Of a DNA stretch of 64,000 bases, positions 13,536-24,747 are shown in pieces. The position numbers and the translations under genes were made by a program. Numbering within the stretch: the first letter of the stretch is position 1; each line of letters begins with the position of its first letter. Under the pieces are notes generated by a model. The model saw only the letters and a program-made list of their open reading frames with translations. It had not been told where the DNA came from and made no database searches. Source of the DNA: Dinochytrium kinnereticum. Taxonomy: Eukaryota > Chytridiomycota > Chytridiomycetes > Chytridiales > Chytridiaceae. The DNA is taken from contig JADGJT010000010.1 in assembly GCA_027604005.1 (NCBI GenBank), forward strand, positions 1-64,000, read 5' to 3'.

Positions 13536-15427
13536 TTATCTGCTTTCCCAAAAAGGTCTGTTCTTGTCGGTTGGGAGTCCGTAAAGACCTGAATTCGATA
13601 GCTGCGAATTATTCTGCCATGTTCCTGCTTGAGGAAGGGGTGCATTTGGTTGATTGTTGAAATTGGGTTGCGCTGACGACACTAAAGAATTAATGTCCAA
13701 AGGAGCCCCAGAAGCTATGACCTGCATAGCTGCCATGAGCTGCTGCTGCTGTCGCTGATGAAGTTGCTGAAGCTCAATCTGCTGTCGCTGCTGCTGAAGC
13801 TGAATCTGATTTTGAATCTGACGCGAGATGCTAGCAAAGTCCATAGGGGCGTTTGCGAACTGTGGCGGTTGCTGCCCATTTAACGGCAACCCAATAGGCT
13901 GTCTACTCGAAAACTGCGGCGTTTGTTGGGCGCTGGAAAAGGTCGCCGATGGCTGTCCATGTAAGAACGGAGATAGTTGCGTGTTCACGAATGGAACTGC
14001 CTGGGTAGAATTCTGCCCAGGCAATGAGTTGAGGGCAGGAGTCTGAGGTGTTGAAAACTGAGATACCGTGGCTGGTGCTGGAGAAGGCAGCAGCCCTCCT
14101 CCATTTTGCTGCTTGGAGATATGTGGTGGGTTTGGAAGTGCATGTTGAACTGCGCTGAATCCCATTGTGCTTCTATGGGGTTGGCGCGGAGGATATCTAC
14201 TATCTATCTTTGAAGAAAACTGAGTGCGGGCATCTCTGGGTGGGTATGGTGCAGAGGAGTTCGAGGAGAAGCGCGGCTCGTGATTTAAACCTCCAAATCG
14301 TCCGCCTGAATTCCCGTGATGCCTTGGGCCCCGTCCAGATGATTCAGATGTGCACTGCGTGAAGCTGGCTCCCGACGCATTCGCTGACTCGAGAGGATAC
14401 TGTCTGCCTCCGGTCCTGTTGGGCGGTCCTCTCCCAGTTCCTATAGAGAAGATATAATTATGATTGGTATTATAGGGTCAGTATTTTACAGGTCAGAGAC
14501 TCGGCCAAAAAAGAAAAAAAAAGGCTTTTTACCTTGTTCCAGCTGCCTTTCTCTTTTCTTCCCTCTTTTATACTCCAGTTCCTTTTCATCATCCGAAAAT
14601 TCAGCTTCCTAAAAGGCTTATAAGTATCTCTGAAAGTCACCTTTCGGCAATCCTTACGTTCTCTGGCACTTCCTCATCATATATATTAGAGGCGTCAGAC
14701 CCTTTAATAGCTTTGACCTGAGCCGTAAAGACGAATTTTGCGAGGGTCGGGGCGTAGAAGAGCCTCTCGCCTATTTTGTGCTTCACGGGGTCGATGTCAC
14801 TTGACGAATTGAATCTAACGGAATATAGAGGCTGCAAGACAGGTCCAAAAATTTCAAAGATTGGCCCCACGATGCTCCGGTCCTGAGTAAATATCACAGT
14901 ATCTTCGCCCAATACTTGTTTCTCTCCATCCGTCGCAGACAGAATGATGATTTGATTATCAACATGAGCCATAATGGTTCCCATCTCCTTGATCTCTGCA
15001 TCAGGGGGGATCTGTACATCGACTACATTCACTGGTGGCAGAACCTAAGACGGTGTTAGCAACAGCATTGGAAATAGGCCATTAACATCAAGTTCATTTT
15101 TAGTACGCAATCCTCTGGTTCCTGTGGAGGAAATGCATCCTTCTTCATCGCTGTCGTCGGCGTTTTCTGCCTTAGCACCTTTTGTATGTGGAATACTTCC
15201 TGGCTCCTCGCTATACAGATTAGTTGGGAGGTTATTTTCACTTAAACAAACTCTGAAAACTCGATATCTGAATCCGACTCTGACTCTGACTCTGGACCAC
15301 CATCCGCTTCAAGTTTTTTCTGATCCATAGGAATAGCAAAGTCACCAGGGAGCAGTTTGGCCTCAATGACCTCTTCTGCAGTCTCCAGCGTCTGTCGGAC
15401 ATGGGCAAGATCATCTGAAAATGTCAT
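13536..15427 (-). CDS. NAF1: H/ACA RNP assembly factor Naf1
   Basis: Nuclear factor needed to assemble box H/ACA snoRNPs; it occupies the Gar1 position before exchange. The N-terminus (MTFSDDLAHVRQTLETAEEV) is followed by an acidic Ser/Glu stretch. The Naf1/Gar1-like beta-barrel lies near 14640-15050 (IPPDAEIKEMGTIMAHVDNQ, GPIFEIFGPVLQPLYSVRF, GERLFYAPTLAKFVF). An Arg/Gly/Ser-rich segment and a long Gln/Pro-rich tail (QNQIQLQQQRQQIELQQ) follow to 13536. Naf1 proteins commonly have such low-complexity tails. Four or five exons. The start lies only 24 bp from a 10-N gap, so its promoter is incompletely sequenced. Confidence 0.9.
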
Positions 15428-15451
15428 TTTTGAAGTTCAAAAGAAAAAAAA

Positions 15452-15461
15452 NNNNNNNNNN
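15452..15461. other. Assembly gap (10 Ns)
   Basis: Ten ambiguous bases follow an A-run just upstream of the NAF1 start codon and downstream of the RRP42 stop. The true gap size is unknown, and this short intergenic region may be longer than shown. Confidence 0.99.
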
Positions 15462-15534
15462 AAGTCTGAACGATCTGACAAACCGCACAATAACAAATAT
15501 CATTGTTACACATATTTATTTAAATATAGGCGTT

Positions 15535-16661
15535 TCAACTGAAGCCCACCGGCGCCTCCCGATGTGAATTTCTCAGGGATTCACGAACCAACGCTTCCTC
15601 CATCTTCTTAATGCGATCCAAGCCAACTGTTTTTGCACCCTATCTTTCGTGAGCCTTTTCAAAAGATATTAACACACCTGTATCATCTCTGCCAATAAAT
15701 TAGGCTCAACACCTCCATATCCACTTTTTTGGACTGCACATATGTTTCCTTTCGCATTTACTGCCAACGTGACTCTTGCAGCAGAGCAAGTTTCTTCCAA
15801 CAAAGTCGGATCCAAGATGCATCTTGAACCAACCTAGAACCGCGTTAGACCCAAGTATGCTAATAATGGTCAACCTTGAAATACGTGACTGTAACAGGCA
15901 CATTCTCTAAGCCAGCGAGGAGTAACGTTTCTTCGTCGGAAACCTCAAATTCATAATGACCGGCCGATTCCTCAATCGTTGCCTTCGGGTAAAGTGTATC
16001 GTTCAAGGCACCTCGCGTGGCAAGGAAGATACAATCGAAGGCGTTTCCTCCGAATTCCAAAATCTACAAAAGTTTAAGATACGATAGCCATCATCTACAA
16101 TACGCACGACAACATCGACATAAACGATCCAGCATGTGCTCCCAGGAACAATACACAAAGCATGTAAGTCCAAACCTCCATGACTCCCATTCAGCATCCT
16201 ATTGAGCATTTGCGCATATTCAGTGCACATTTCATCCACATATCTCGAATCATGGTTTTTTAAACTAGATGGCGAGCTGTTTTCCCCTTGGTCAGTCATT
16301 ACGATTACAATAGTATATCATATACCATTCTACTGTGCAGATGACTTTGCCCTTGTCCTTGCTAATCGACAGACTATCACTCTCATCATCTCCCTCATTA
16401 CTCTCAATATTCTGGGACGGCTCTATGCTTCCAATGTCGACCTTGATGCCAACTAGTACGTGTGTCCCGTTGTCCGTCTGCAATTGGCATGATCCTGATG
16501 CTTGTGTAATCAATCCAACTTCAAAAGTGGAGCTGCGACAATCTAGCCTTCCTCTTCCATCCGCCCGAATGTTTGACTCAATCCCTTTTACAATGTAGTC
16601 CCTTCATTATAATTAACTCCCAAAACTGGACGAAGCTAAACCTCTCAACAGTTGATATCAT
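15535..16661 (-). CDS. RRP42: Exosome core subunit Rrp42 (EXOSC7-like)
   Basis: RNase PH-fold ring subunit of the RNA exosome (3'-5' RNA processing and decay). Blocks in order: GIESNIRADGRGRLDCRS, ITQASGSCQLQTDNGT, GLDLHALCIVPGSTCWIVYVDVV, FGGNAFDCIFLATRGAL, ENVPVTVTYFKV, LLEETCSAARVTLAV. The C-terminus ends ...REAPVGFS. Exon 1 is MISTVER; a 40-nt intron (16602-16641) gives the junction VER|DYIVKGIE, matching the family's VAEK-Y/FIV-GIE pattern. The start codon is 18 nt downstream of the ERO1 stop on the same strand, an unusually tight tandem spacing. Confidence 0.93.
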
Positions 16662-16679
16662 TGAATCCTGTGTTACGAA

Positions 16680-18532
16680 TCAAGCCTTTTTTTTTTTATC
16701 TGGTTTAGAGGGTGCAAAGGTTTGTCCTTGCTTTTTAACATTTACAACTCCGTTGCGCTCTTCATAACCTTCCGGAAGCTCGAGTGTACCGTTTTCCAGT
16801 TGGTAGCCTTTTTGAATTATCCGAGCAAGTCCCAGAGCAAATATCACGAATCCGACACCCCAACTAAACAGGAAACGCGGATCCGCAAATGAGGTGTGTG
16901 ATAAGTCCAAAAACGATGATTTGGTCAAAAACTCCTTCGCATGCAGCTCTGAATCTGCCACTTTCACTGCATCCGCCTTCACCTCCGTCTGTCTGGTCGA
17001 GCCCTCTGCGAAAGAGATCTGTTGTCTGAAGCGATTCATCGCTTCAATGCTATCCGATAGCCTACTAAATCCATTGATAAGGGCGACCAATTCAGATCGT
17101 GAAAGTTTAAATTCCTTTGGGCTTTATGATATTAGTTAAATCTTTGCAAGATATTGTAAACTCACTTATCACCAAAGGAGAAAAGAATCTTAAGTGCAGT
17201 ACCAAGACCAGAAACCTGAAGCTTCCCCCATAATCTGCATTTTTCACATCCAACACAATCCATTATCCTGGAAATATTACGGAAGTGAGTTTTAAACTCT
17301 TCCTTAAGTGCCTATTACTTTTAGATAATATAAGTATTTTCGATTGAACCTTTGATGTTGAGTCGGCAAACATAAGCTTCTCGTCAAACGTATCGGGACA
17401 TGAAAGTGATAGCTCAACAATTTGGCTGATCAGACTCTTTAAGGATACATTAGAATACTTATGTCGCTTAAAATTACCTCAATTTTCATCTTATCCGACA
17501 TATTACCCGTGCACCATTTATAACTTTGCAGATATGGCGCAAGCTTTGCTATGGCTCTTAGTAATACCACATAAGTAAAGTAGAGGTTTTCAATTCGATC
17601 GGGAAAGCGTCCAACACGAGAGAGGAAACATCCCAGGTCGGGATACTAGTATGTTTAGTATTTGTAATCACTCTTTTAAAGCAAACCCATTCGCCGGTTT
17701 TCCTATTTAGATGCTTATCGCATATGTGCGTAGAAATTGAAGAATGAAGTCCAGATATTAGCCGGTAGAAGACTCTCTTTTCCATGCATTCGGTAGTATC
17801 CCCAGGAAAGGTGCTAGGATTCTCGTCAGACTCAAAGCAGTTTTCCGTGTAAACTGCCCGCCAAACCCTCGCCGCGGAATCTCCCGCGTATCCCGTGAAC
17901 CTCTCAGGGTTTTTCAGTAAGTCGACGTAAACTCCATCAGTAGAGGTTTCATCCTCAACAACGCAAAAATCCTTGTCCGAAAACTCGCATTTTTTCTGAA
18001 AGATCCCGAACCCTTGATCTACTGTGGAAAAATCCACGTGTGAGAGGGAGGCAGTATTCCATTCTGCAGGTATTTCCGACTAAACTGGAGTAAGGACCAA
18101 ACTAACCATATATCATTACCTCATCTGTGACCTCCTGCACGGCACAGTCCTTCTGCACACAAAAACGATCATCCTCCCAAAACGGGCATTCCTTCTTTAA
18201 ATCGACCTTAATCATTGGTAAGCGAACGCACTGCACTCCAACTCCTCAGGCGTACCTTATAGTACTTGAAAAAGGAGGTTGTTACGAGATTTGAAATCAA
18301 TGTGAAAACGTTGCTGTTGACTTTGTCGACCGTTTCAAACTCGCAGAAGGTGTCTTGGATTGCTCCGTTGGGCTTTTGTTCGAATACAATTAAGTCTAGT
18401 TAAAACAACATCACTTACGGAACAGTAATTCGGGGGTTCTTCCTTTGTGGCGCAACACAGTTGAGCTGTGATGCCGACAGCAATCACTACTAAGGCTCTC
18501 CTGAATCTTGCACTCATCGTTATAGATTGCAC
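16680..18532 (-). CDS. ERO1: ER oxidoreductin Ero1 with C-terminal membrane anchor
   Basis: FAD-dependent thiol oxidase that re-oxidises protein disulfide isomerase in the ER. Signal peptide: [20 protein letters not shown] (Met at 18517 or 18532). Shuttle pair CVQKDC near 18140-18170; FAD-region blocks [43 protein letters not shown]; active site [12 protein letters not shown] near 17215-17250. Next to the shuttle, the Cys that usually follows AVxx (the Cys104 position of human Ero1alpha) is Val. The C-terminus adds a TM helix ([17 protein letters not shown], near 16800-16860), then about 50 cytosolic residues ending DKKKKA, a dilysine (KKxx) retrieval signal. Multiple short introns. Confidence 0.93.
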
Positions 18533-18589
18533 AGTGAGTCAGGCAATTCTACTTCGAACTTCTAAATTTGTATTTTACATTTATTTATT

Positions 18590-19693
18590 TTACGTGGAAT
18601 GCGCCAATTGAGCCACCTGGAAGCCCAACAGCACATTATCAATAATTCGCGTCGACCCAACCTTGACAGCTCCGCACATGAGACCGCCATCAGGGCCGAC
18701 TTCATTTTCCTCCGCGAGATTGAAGGGATTCGCGATGCTGACATACTCAAGCTGGACGTAAGGTTCAGTGGCAATCACAGCCTTTGCCGTTTGAACGAGA
18801 ACGTCTACGTTCCTTTCTCCAGTCAAGTATTTTTGAGATGCAGCCCACAGGGCCTTGTAAAGAATCGGTGCGGCGGCCCGGTCCTTTTCTGAGAGGTATC
18901 TGTTTCGTGATGACATTGCAAGACCATCCTTTTCCCGTATCGTTTCACATATCACCACCTCAATGGGCATAAAGAGATCTCGCACCATGGAACGCACCAC
19001 AGCGCATTGCTGTCCATCTTTCTGTCCAAAGTATGCCTTTGTTGGTTGTATAATGTTGAAGAGTTTTGTCACTACGGTTGCCACTCCCCGGAAAAAGTGC
19101 GGACGTATCATGCCTTCCCTTATAAAGATTTTAGTATGGCCAATAGTTAGGCTCTCAAACATCTGATGCGACATTCCTTTAACTTCAACGAAAGTCCCTT
19201 GCTGCTGTGACACATCGAGAACGATACCAGCTGGATACATTTCCTTTACAGTAGGGGCAAAGACAACGTCAACACCCTCTTTTGCCAATAGTGCAACATC
19301 CTGCTCCATTGTCCGTGGGTATTTTGCAAGGTCTTCTGTCGGAGCGAATTGGGCGGGGTTCACGAAAACTGACGAGACCACCACATCGCACCCTCGTCTG
19401 GCATGGCGCGCTAATAAAATTAAAGTCCTTGTTTAAGCTTAATCTAACCTAGGCTGAGATGGCCCTCATGAAGTGCTCCCTTATTGTGTTTGGTGAAGCC
19501 AGCATGAGATTTTGGTCATTGTCGAAAAACCCACCATCGTCGGAACGAATCCGACAGCCTTGTTTTTCATTGTCCATTCATGGCGCAGCTTGCGATATTC
19601 AGCAATGGTTGTGACAATAACAGGCTGCGTAGAAAGCGGCCTCTGGCGTGCTGGTGTACGTAGTAATCGCAATGCAGATCTGTTTGCCAACAT
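18590..19693 (-). CDS. PAN6: Pantothenate synthetase (PanC/Pan6)
   Basis: Joins pantoate and beta-alanine with ATP to give pantothenate (coenzyme A pathway). A basic N-terminus (MLANRSALRLLRTPARQR) looks like a mitochondrial presequence. Nucleotide-binding blocks: VGFVPTMGALHEGHLSL, assembled from exon 1 and a tiny ~30-nt exon 2. Then SSVFVNPAQF, YFGQKDGQQ, GLAMSSRNRYLS. In the long exon I infer a 42-nt intron at 19119-19160 (GTTTGAG...ATACTAAAA...AAG). It is a multiple of three and stop-free; removing it restores SHQMEGMIRPHFFRG, the usual PanC spacing. TIM23 lies 108 bp upstream on the same strand. Confidence 0.94.
19119..19160 (-). other. 42-nt stop-free 3n intron in PAN6
   Basis: Donor GTTTGAG, a branch-like ACTAAAA and acceptor ATAAG. 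Its length is a multiple of three without a stop, so an open-reading scan includes it. Removal restores the family spacing SHQMEG...RPHFFRG. Confidence 0.75.
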
Positions 19694-19801
19694 TTTTTTT
19701 GTCTGTACTCTTTTAAGCTATCTTTTTTTTTTATTTGAAGACGGGGTTGATGAAGAGGCATCATAGAGGAAGCGAAGAGCATCTCGATATTGTCGTTGGA
19801 A

Positions 19802-20649
19802 TTAGGCGAGCTGCTTTTCCCTCCCAAATGACTCTGAAAGTGAGATAGATGGGACTTCAGACGAGAGTCTCTCCTGAAGTCCATATAATGATATGGCGCC
19901 AGCCATCAGCCCTCCTGCTAAGAAAGCAGGTCTTAGGCCAGCTTTGAATAATGAGTTCAATTGCTTCCTAAGTAATAAAAATTACCTGTTGATTTGAAAA
20001 GGAAGCCAGTGAGGAAAGCAGCGGATATGTGGTTGTAATAGTCGGATACTCCACGAAAAGAGTTAAACATGTTATCTGTCAACGCCCACCCCATAGCTTC
20101 AAAGGTTAGCCAATTATTGTGGTTTCCAAGCTTACTTAAAATTCCTAGAGAATTCGCTGCCCATGGCCCGTATCGTGTCGCTGTGTTCAAAAGACTGTTC
20201 ATCTTGATCTTATAAGAATTACCCGGGGCAATCTGAAGGCCACGAATAGCTCCGTAAATACCACCACCAGTGATGCCTGGACCAGTAGTCAATAAAAGAT
20301 AAAAAAAAAAGAGGCACCACCAACCACAAATATACGCAATCCCAGTCCCGTAATTTAGCTTATCGTATCCTGTTCTCATCGGAAGAGGTCCGAAATGTCC
20401 AGTTGCTCGCTCCTTCTTTTTCACAGCAAGAGGGTTGTCGTCAATGAACAGATACTCCACGCCATCGTCCGCCACTGTTGGGTGTATTCTTGCCGAGAGT
20501 TTGTCCATCGGAGCTCCAGCAATCATGCTTCCAAATGATTCGGAAGGCATCATGGAGGAAGTGTTCGCAAGCTGTTGTGAAGGTTCTGGTGGTTGCTCCT
20601 TCGCTGGTCCAAATCCGAAGAAAGATCTGCGATCTGTTGCTGTTGTCAT
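19802..20649 (-). CDS. TIM23: Mitochondrial import channel Tim23
   Basis: Core inner-membrane channel of the presequence translocase. The N-terminal intermembrane-space domain (to about 20400) contains RIHPTVADDGVEYLF. The Tim17/22/23 membrane domain has YGTGIAYICG, GGGIYGAIRGLQ, SLLNTATRYGPWAANSLGIL, EAMGWALTDN and YNHISAAFLTGFLFKSTG. A final exon gives AGGLMAGAISLYGLQERL. A 48-nt, stop-free, 3n-long intron (20277-20324) interrupts ICG|ITGGG; without removing it, 16 hydrophobic residues would be inserted. A second intron lies near 19913-19985. It ends ...GREKQLA at 19802. Confidence 0.92.
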
Positions 20650-20820
20650 GCTAGAAAAATAAAAACCGAAAACTGCAAATTCTTTTTTTTCCTTTTTTTT
20701 TTCCTTTTTTTAAATATTATTACAACATTCATATTTTTGTAATGGTAATAAACAATCATCTGGTGATATCCAAAGTTCTTTCAACACAAGAGATAGTGAT
20801 GTGAAAAGCAGTTATCCTGA

Positions 20821-22169
<1,349 letters not shown>

Positions 22170-22641
22170 TTTGTACTTAATTCTTGATTGAAAAAAAAGC
22201 GAAGCATGCACTTCAAAAAAAAAAAAATAATAATGAAGGTTGAAGCAGCCAGAAAGGGAAAGATTCACTTTGCGAAGAATCCCATAACTGCTAATAGGTG
22301 ATTTTCTGTCTGCAGGAAACCCCATGCATGCAATCTGCTTCGGATTCGGACAGTGTTGGCAGATCTTACCTGATGTGGTGCCTGCCACGTACGAAGGCAT
22401 AAAGAGTATTGGCGGGTGGGAGATATAATGCCAGAGTTTCTTAATCCTTAATGTTCTGTCAGTGTATTTGTGAATGTGCAGAAACTGGATCTGAACTTCA
22501 GCTGGGTCTGTTTTGCAAGTCCAAACGTCATAATTTTCAACAAAGACTGATGTATAGCTGAATCATACAAACTCCACTAGTTTATTCCGAATATCTTATT
22601 GTTTTTATCAAATGAAATCAGATGGACTTCAGCTTATATAG

Positions 22642-23978
22642 CTATACTTTATCCGTTCCTGGCGCCTTAGAATCATTGTGGTACGCCCAGAGAATTACTT
22701 TTCGAATAGAATCGTGGCATCCAATATCTGGAAGTTGCTGAAGCTTCTCGTTAGTGAAGGCCTCCACTTCCGACATGCTTGGCTCGCTCTCCTTTTCCAT
22801 GATCTGTTTTTGACGAAGCCATCTCACCTCCTCTATTATCCTCATAATTTCATTAAGGTAGATAATCTCCGCTCGTTGTTGAAGAAAGGTCCTTTTTTCT
22901 TTATTCTTCGTCGCACGCTCTGCAGCTAAAGATTCTTGTATTTGCATCGATATTTGATATTTTTGAAGCTTGTCGGCTAATTGGCAGGTTAGCATCGCAT
23001 CCAAAGAAATGTATTTGTACCATACGCCTTCAGTCGCCTTTTCAATGAAACTTGATTCTGTATAGATTAAGGTTAATAAGCAACTTGGATATGGATAATG
23101 TTGTCTTTATCTACCGAAAGATTGTCCATTGAATAACTAGCTGCGTTTCGTGCGAAAACGTCAGCTGATGCTTTAGGGGTAGAGGGCATAGCAGAGACAC
23201 ACAATCCTGGGATCGCATTGACATCACTCTTCCGGCCGGAGCAATGAGCTTGATTAAGATCAAGCCAGGAGTGGGATCGTCGACGGGTCCGCCCCGCTAG
23301 CAGGTCCTTCATATTGTCCCATTTCTTTTTCTGCTTGTCTTCAATGGCCTGAGGTAAGCCATCTCCAATCCTTCCCCGTGGAGCTGTGAGAGAGGATAAA
23401 ATTCCAACTGCTGTAGGTATATGTTTTCCGCCATGATGATGTCCACTTCCAGCCTTCGTGGCATTTTCGCTAGAATTTATCTTGGTTTTGGGAAGAAAGA
23501 CTTGATTGCTATCGCCCAGACCTTTCGACCTTTTGTTCGATGGCTTGCTTTGAGATAAACGCTTGGGGCTAGCTGCAATTTCAGTCTCTGAATCAGGTTT
23601 TGGGAGAGTTTTGGGCGTCGAGGTTTCATTCTTTTGCACAGGGCTATCAGGATTCCCCGATGTCCACGAACAAAGTCCATCCCGTGCCGTTTTGACGAAA
23701 ACCGCGCTGGCCCTTTTGGATCTCATAATTGTCTTTGGAAAAGCCTCCTCTAGGCTACTCTCCTTTTCAGCCCCGTCGCTGCTGGCTGGCTTGAATATAC
23801 CTCCCCCTGCTGAGGGCAAGCCCGCAGATGCTGGCAAGCTCACAGCCATCGTACCCCGTAGCAACGATTCTGTGAATAGATAATTCTTCGACTCTATAGC
23901 AATAGATTCTGCTGAAAATATGTTGGGATTAGATCCTGAGCGAGAGCCCATACGGTGCGTCGGCGCACTCAGAAACAT
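22642..23978 (-). CDS. Unrecognised protein: disordered N-half, coiled-coil C-half
   Basis: The first half is rich in Ser/Pro/Lys/Arg and looks disordered (SPKRLSQSKPSNKRSKG; GRTRRRSHSWLDLNQ). After an intron near 23030-23085 the C-terminal part reads ESSFIEKATEGVWYKYISL and then a long helix with heptad character (LADKLQKYQISMQIQESLAA, YLNEIMRIIEEVRWLRQK), ending ...SKAPGTDKV. I name no family. A basic disordered N-terminus plus C-terminal coiled coil is the layout of microtubule-binding augmin subunit HAUS8, but I see no diagnostic motif. The Met at 23978 is a minimum start. Splice signals at about 24100-24300 suggest one or two further 5' exons. Confidence 0.55.
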
Positions 23979-24008
23979 TCGTATCAGTATCGCTCCGAAA
24001 TGGAACAC

Positions 24009-24747
24009 TTCTGGCGCAAAGCCAGACTTGGGCGAGGCTTAGGCACCGCACGAAAAACCAAATTTAAGTATAAAGTTAATACTTATCATACAAACGTTTT
24101 TACCTGCTGAAGGTAGTGGCTGTGGAGGGAAGGGTACAGTGCTGCAAATGCAAACGAGGAGACGACCTAGATGAAGATGAGAAAGACACTGTTTCTTCCA
24201 ATGAAGACACGATCTCGAAGGATTGGATTCCTCTAGCTGATGGGGAATCTGATATTGAGATGGGCATTGGGCGGATCAGGCATCCCTACCAAGGATTCCT
24301 TTGATGGTGAAATGGGGGAATTCCCTCTGGGGATGGCCTTTGATATTCTCTGATAGTTCTTTTGCATCTGATTTAGTTTTTTTTATTCGTGAGATGTTTT
24401 GGGCTGTATGAGTGTTTCGTGTTTTATTTCGTTATGTACAACAGGGAGTGTTGGGTTGGTTATCTGAACAGGTAATATCCCAATGTTCAGAAAGTAACAT
24501 TCGTGAGGGTCAAACCTCTTTTGAATTTGATATCTTTATTTTATTATCGCAATAACATGTTAACAGCGACCTTCTTCTTTTCTACCGTTTCTACCATTAT
24601 CATTGTTGTTGGCGCGAACTTTGTCGTAAACTCTTATAAATGTTCAAATGGGTAATGAGGGCAATCAATGCATGGGCATGCACAGAACTTCATGACAATC
24701 AATCGTGTGACTAATTGTCACAATCTGAACCAAGAAATTCTGAACCC
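24009..24747. other. Intergenic / possible 5' exons of the coiled-coil gene
   Basis: This separates the divergent coiled-coil gene (-) and Artemis-like gene (+). On the minus strand, a pyrimidine-rich acceptor ending CATCTAG (near 24170) and a donor CAGCAG|GTAAAAAC (near 24102) bracket a small open exon, and a Met-led segment lies just upstream (near 24265). These may be 5' exons of the neighbouring minus gene. The remaining ~450 bp is AT-rich with nothing recognised. Confidence 0.4.

Noticed and set aside
18120..18175. Loss of the Ero1 shuttle disulfide
   Set aside because: On recounting, the C-x4-C pair is CVQKDC and is intact; only the following structural Cys is replaced, reported separately.
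22170..22400. N-terminal extension of MAP1 (open frame to 22400)
   Set aside because: The zinc finger starts right after the Met at 22169, and the upstream part is low-complexity (poly-Phe) and unconserved.
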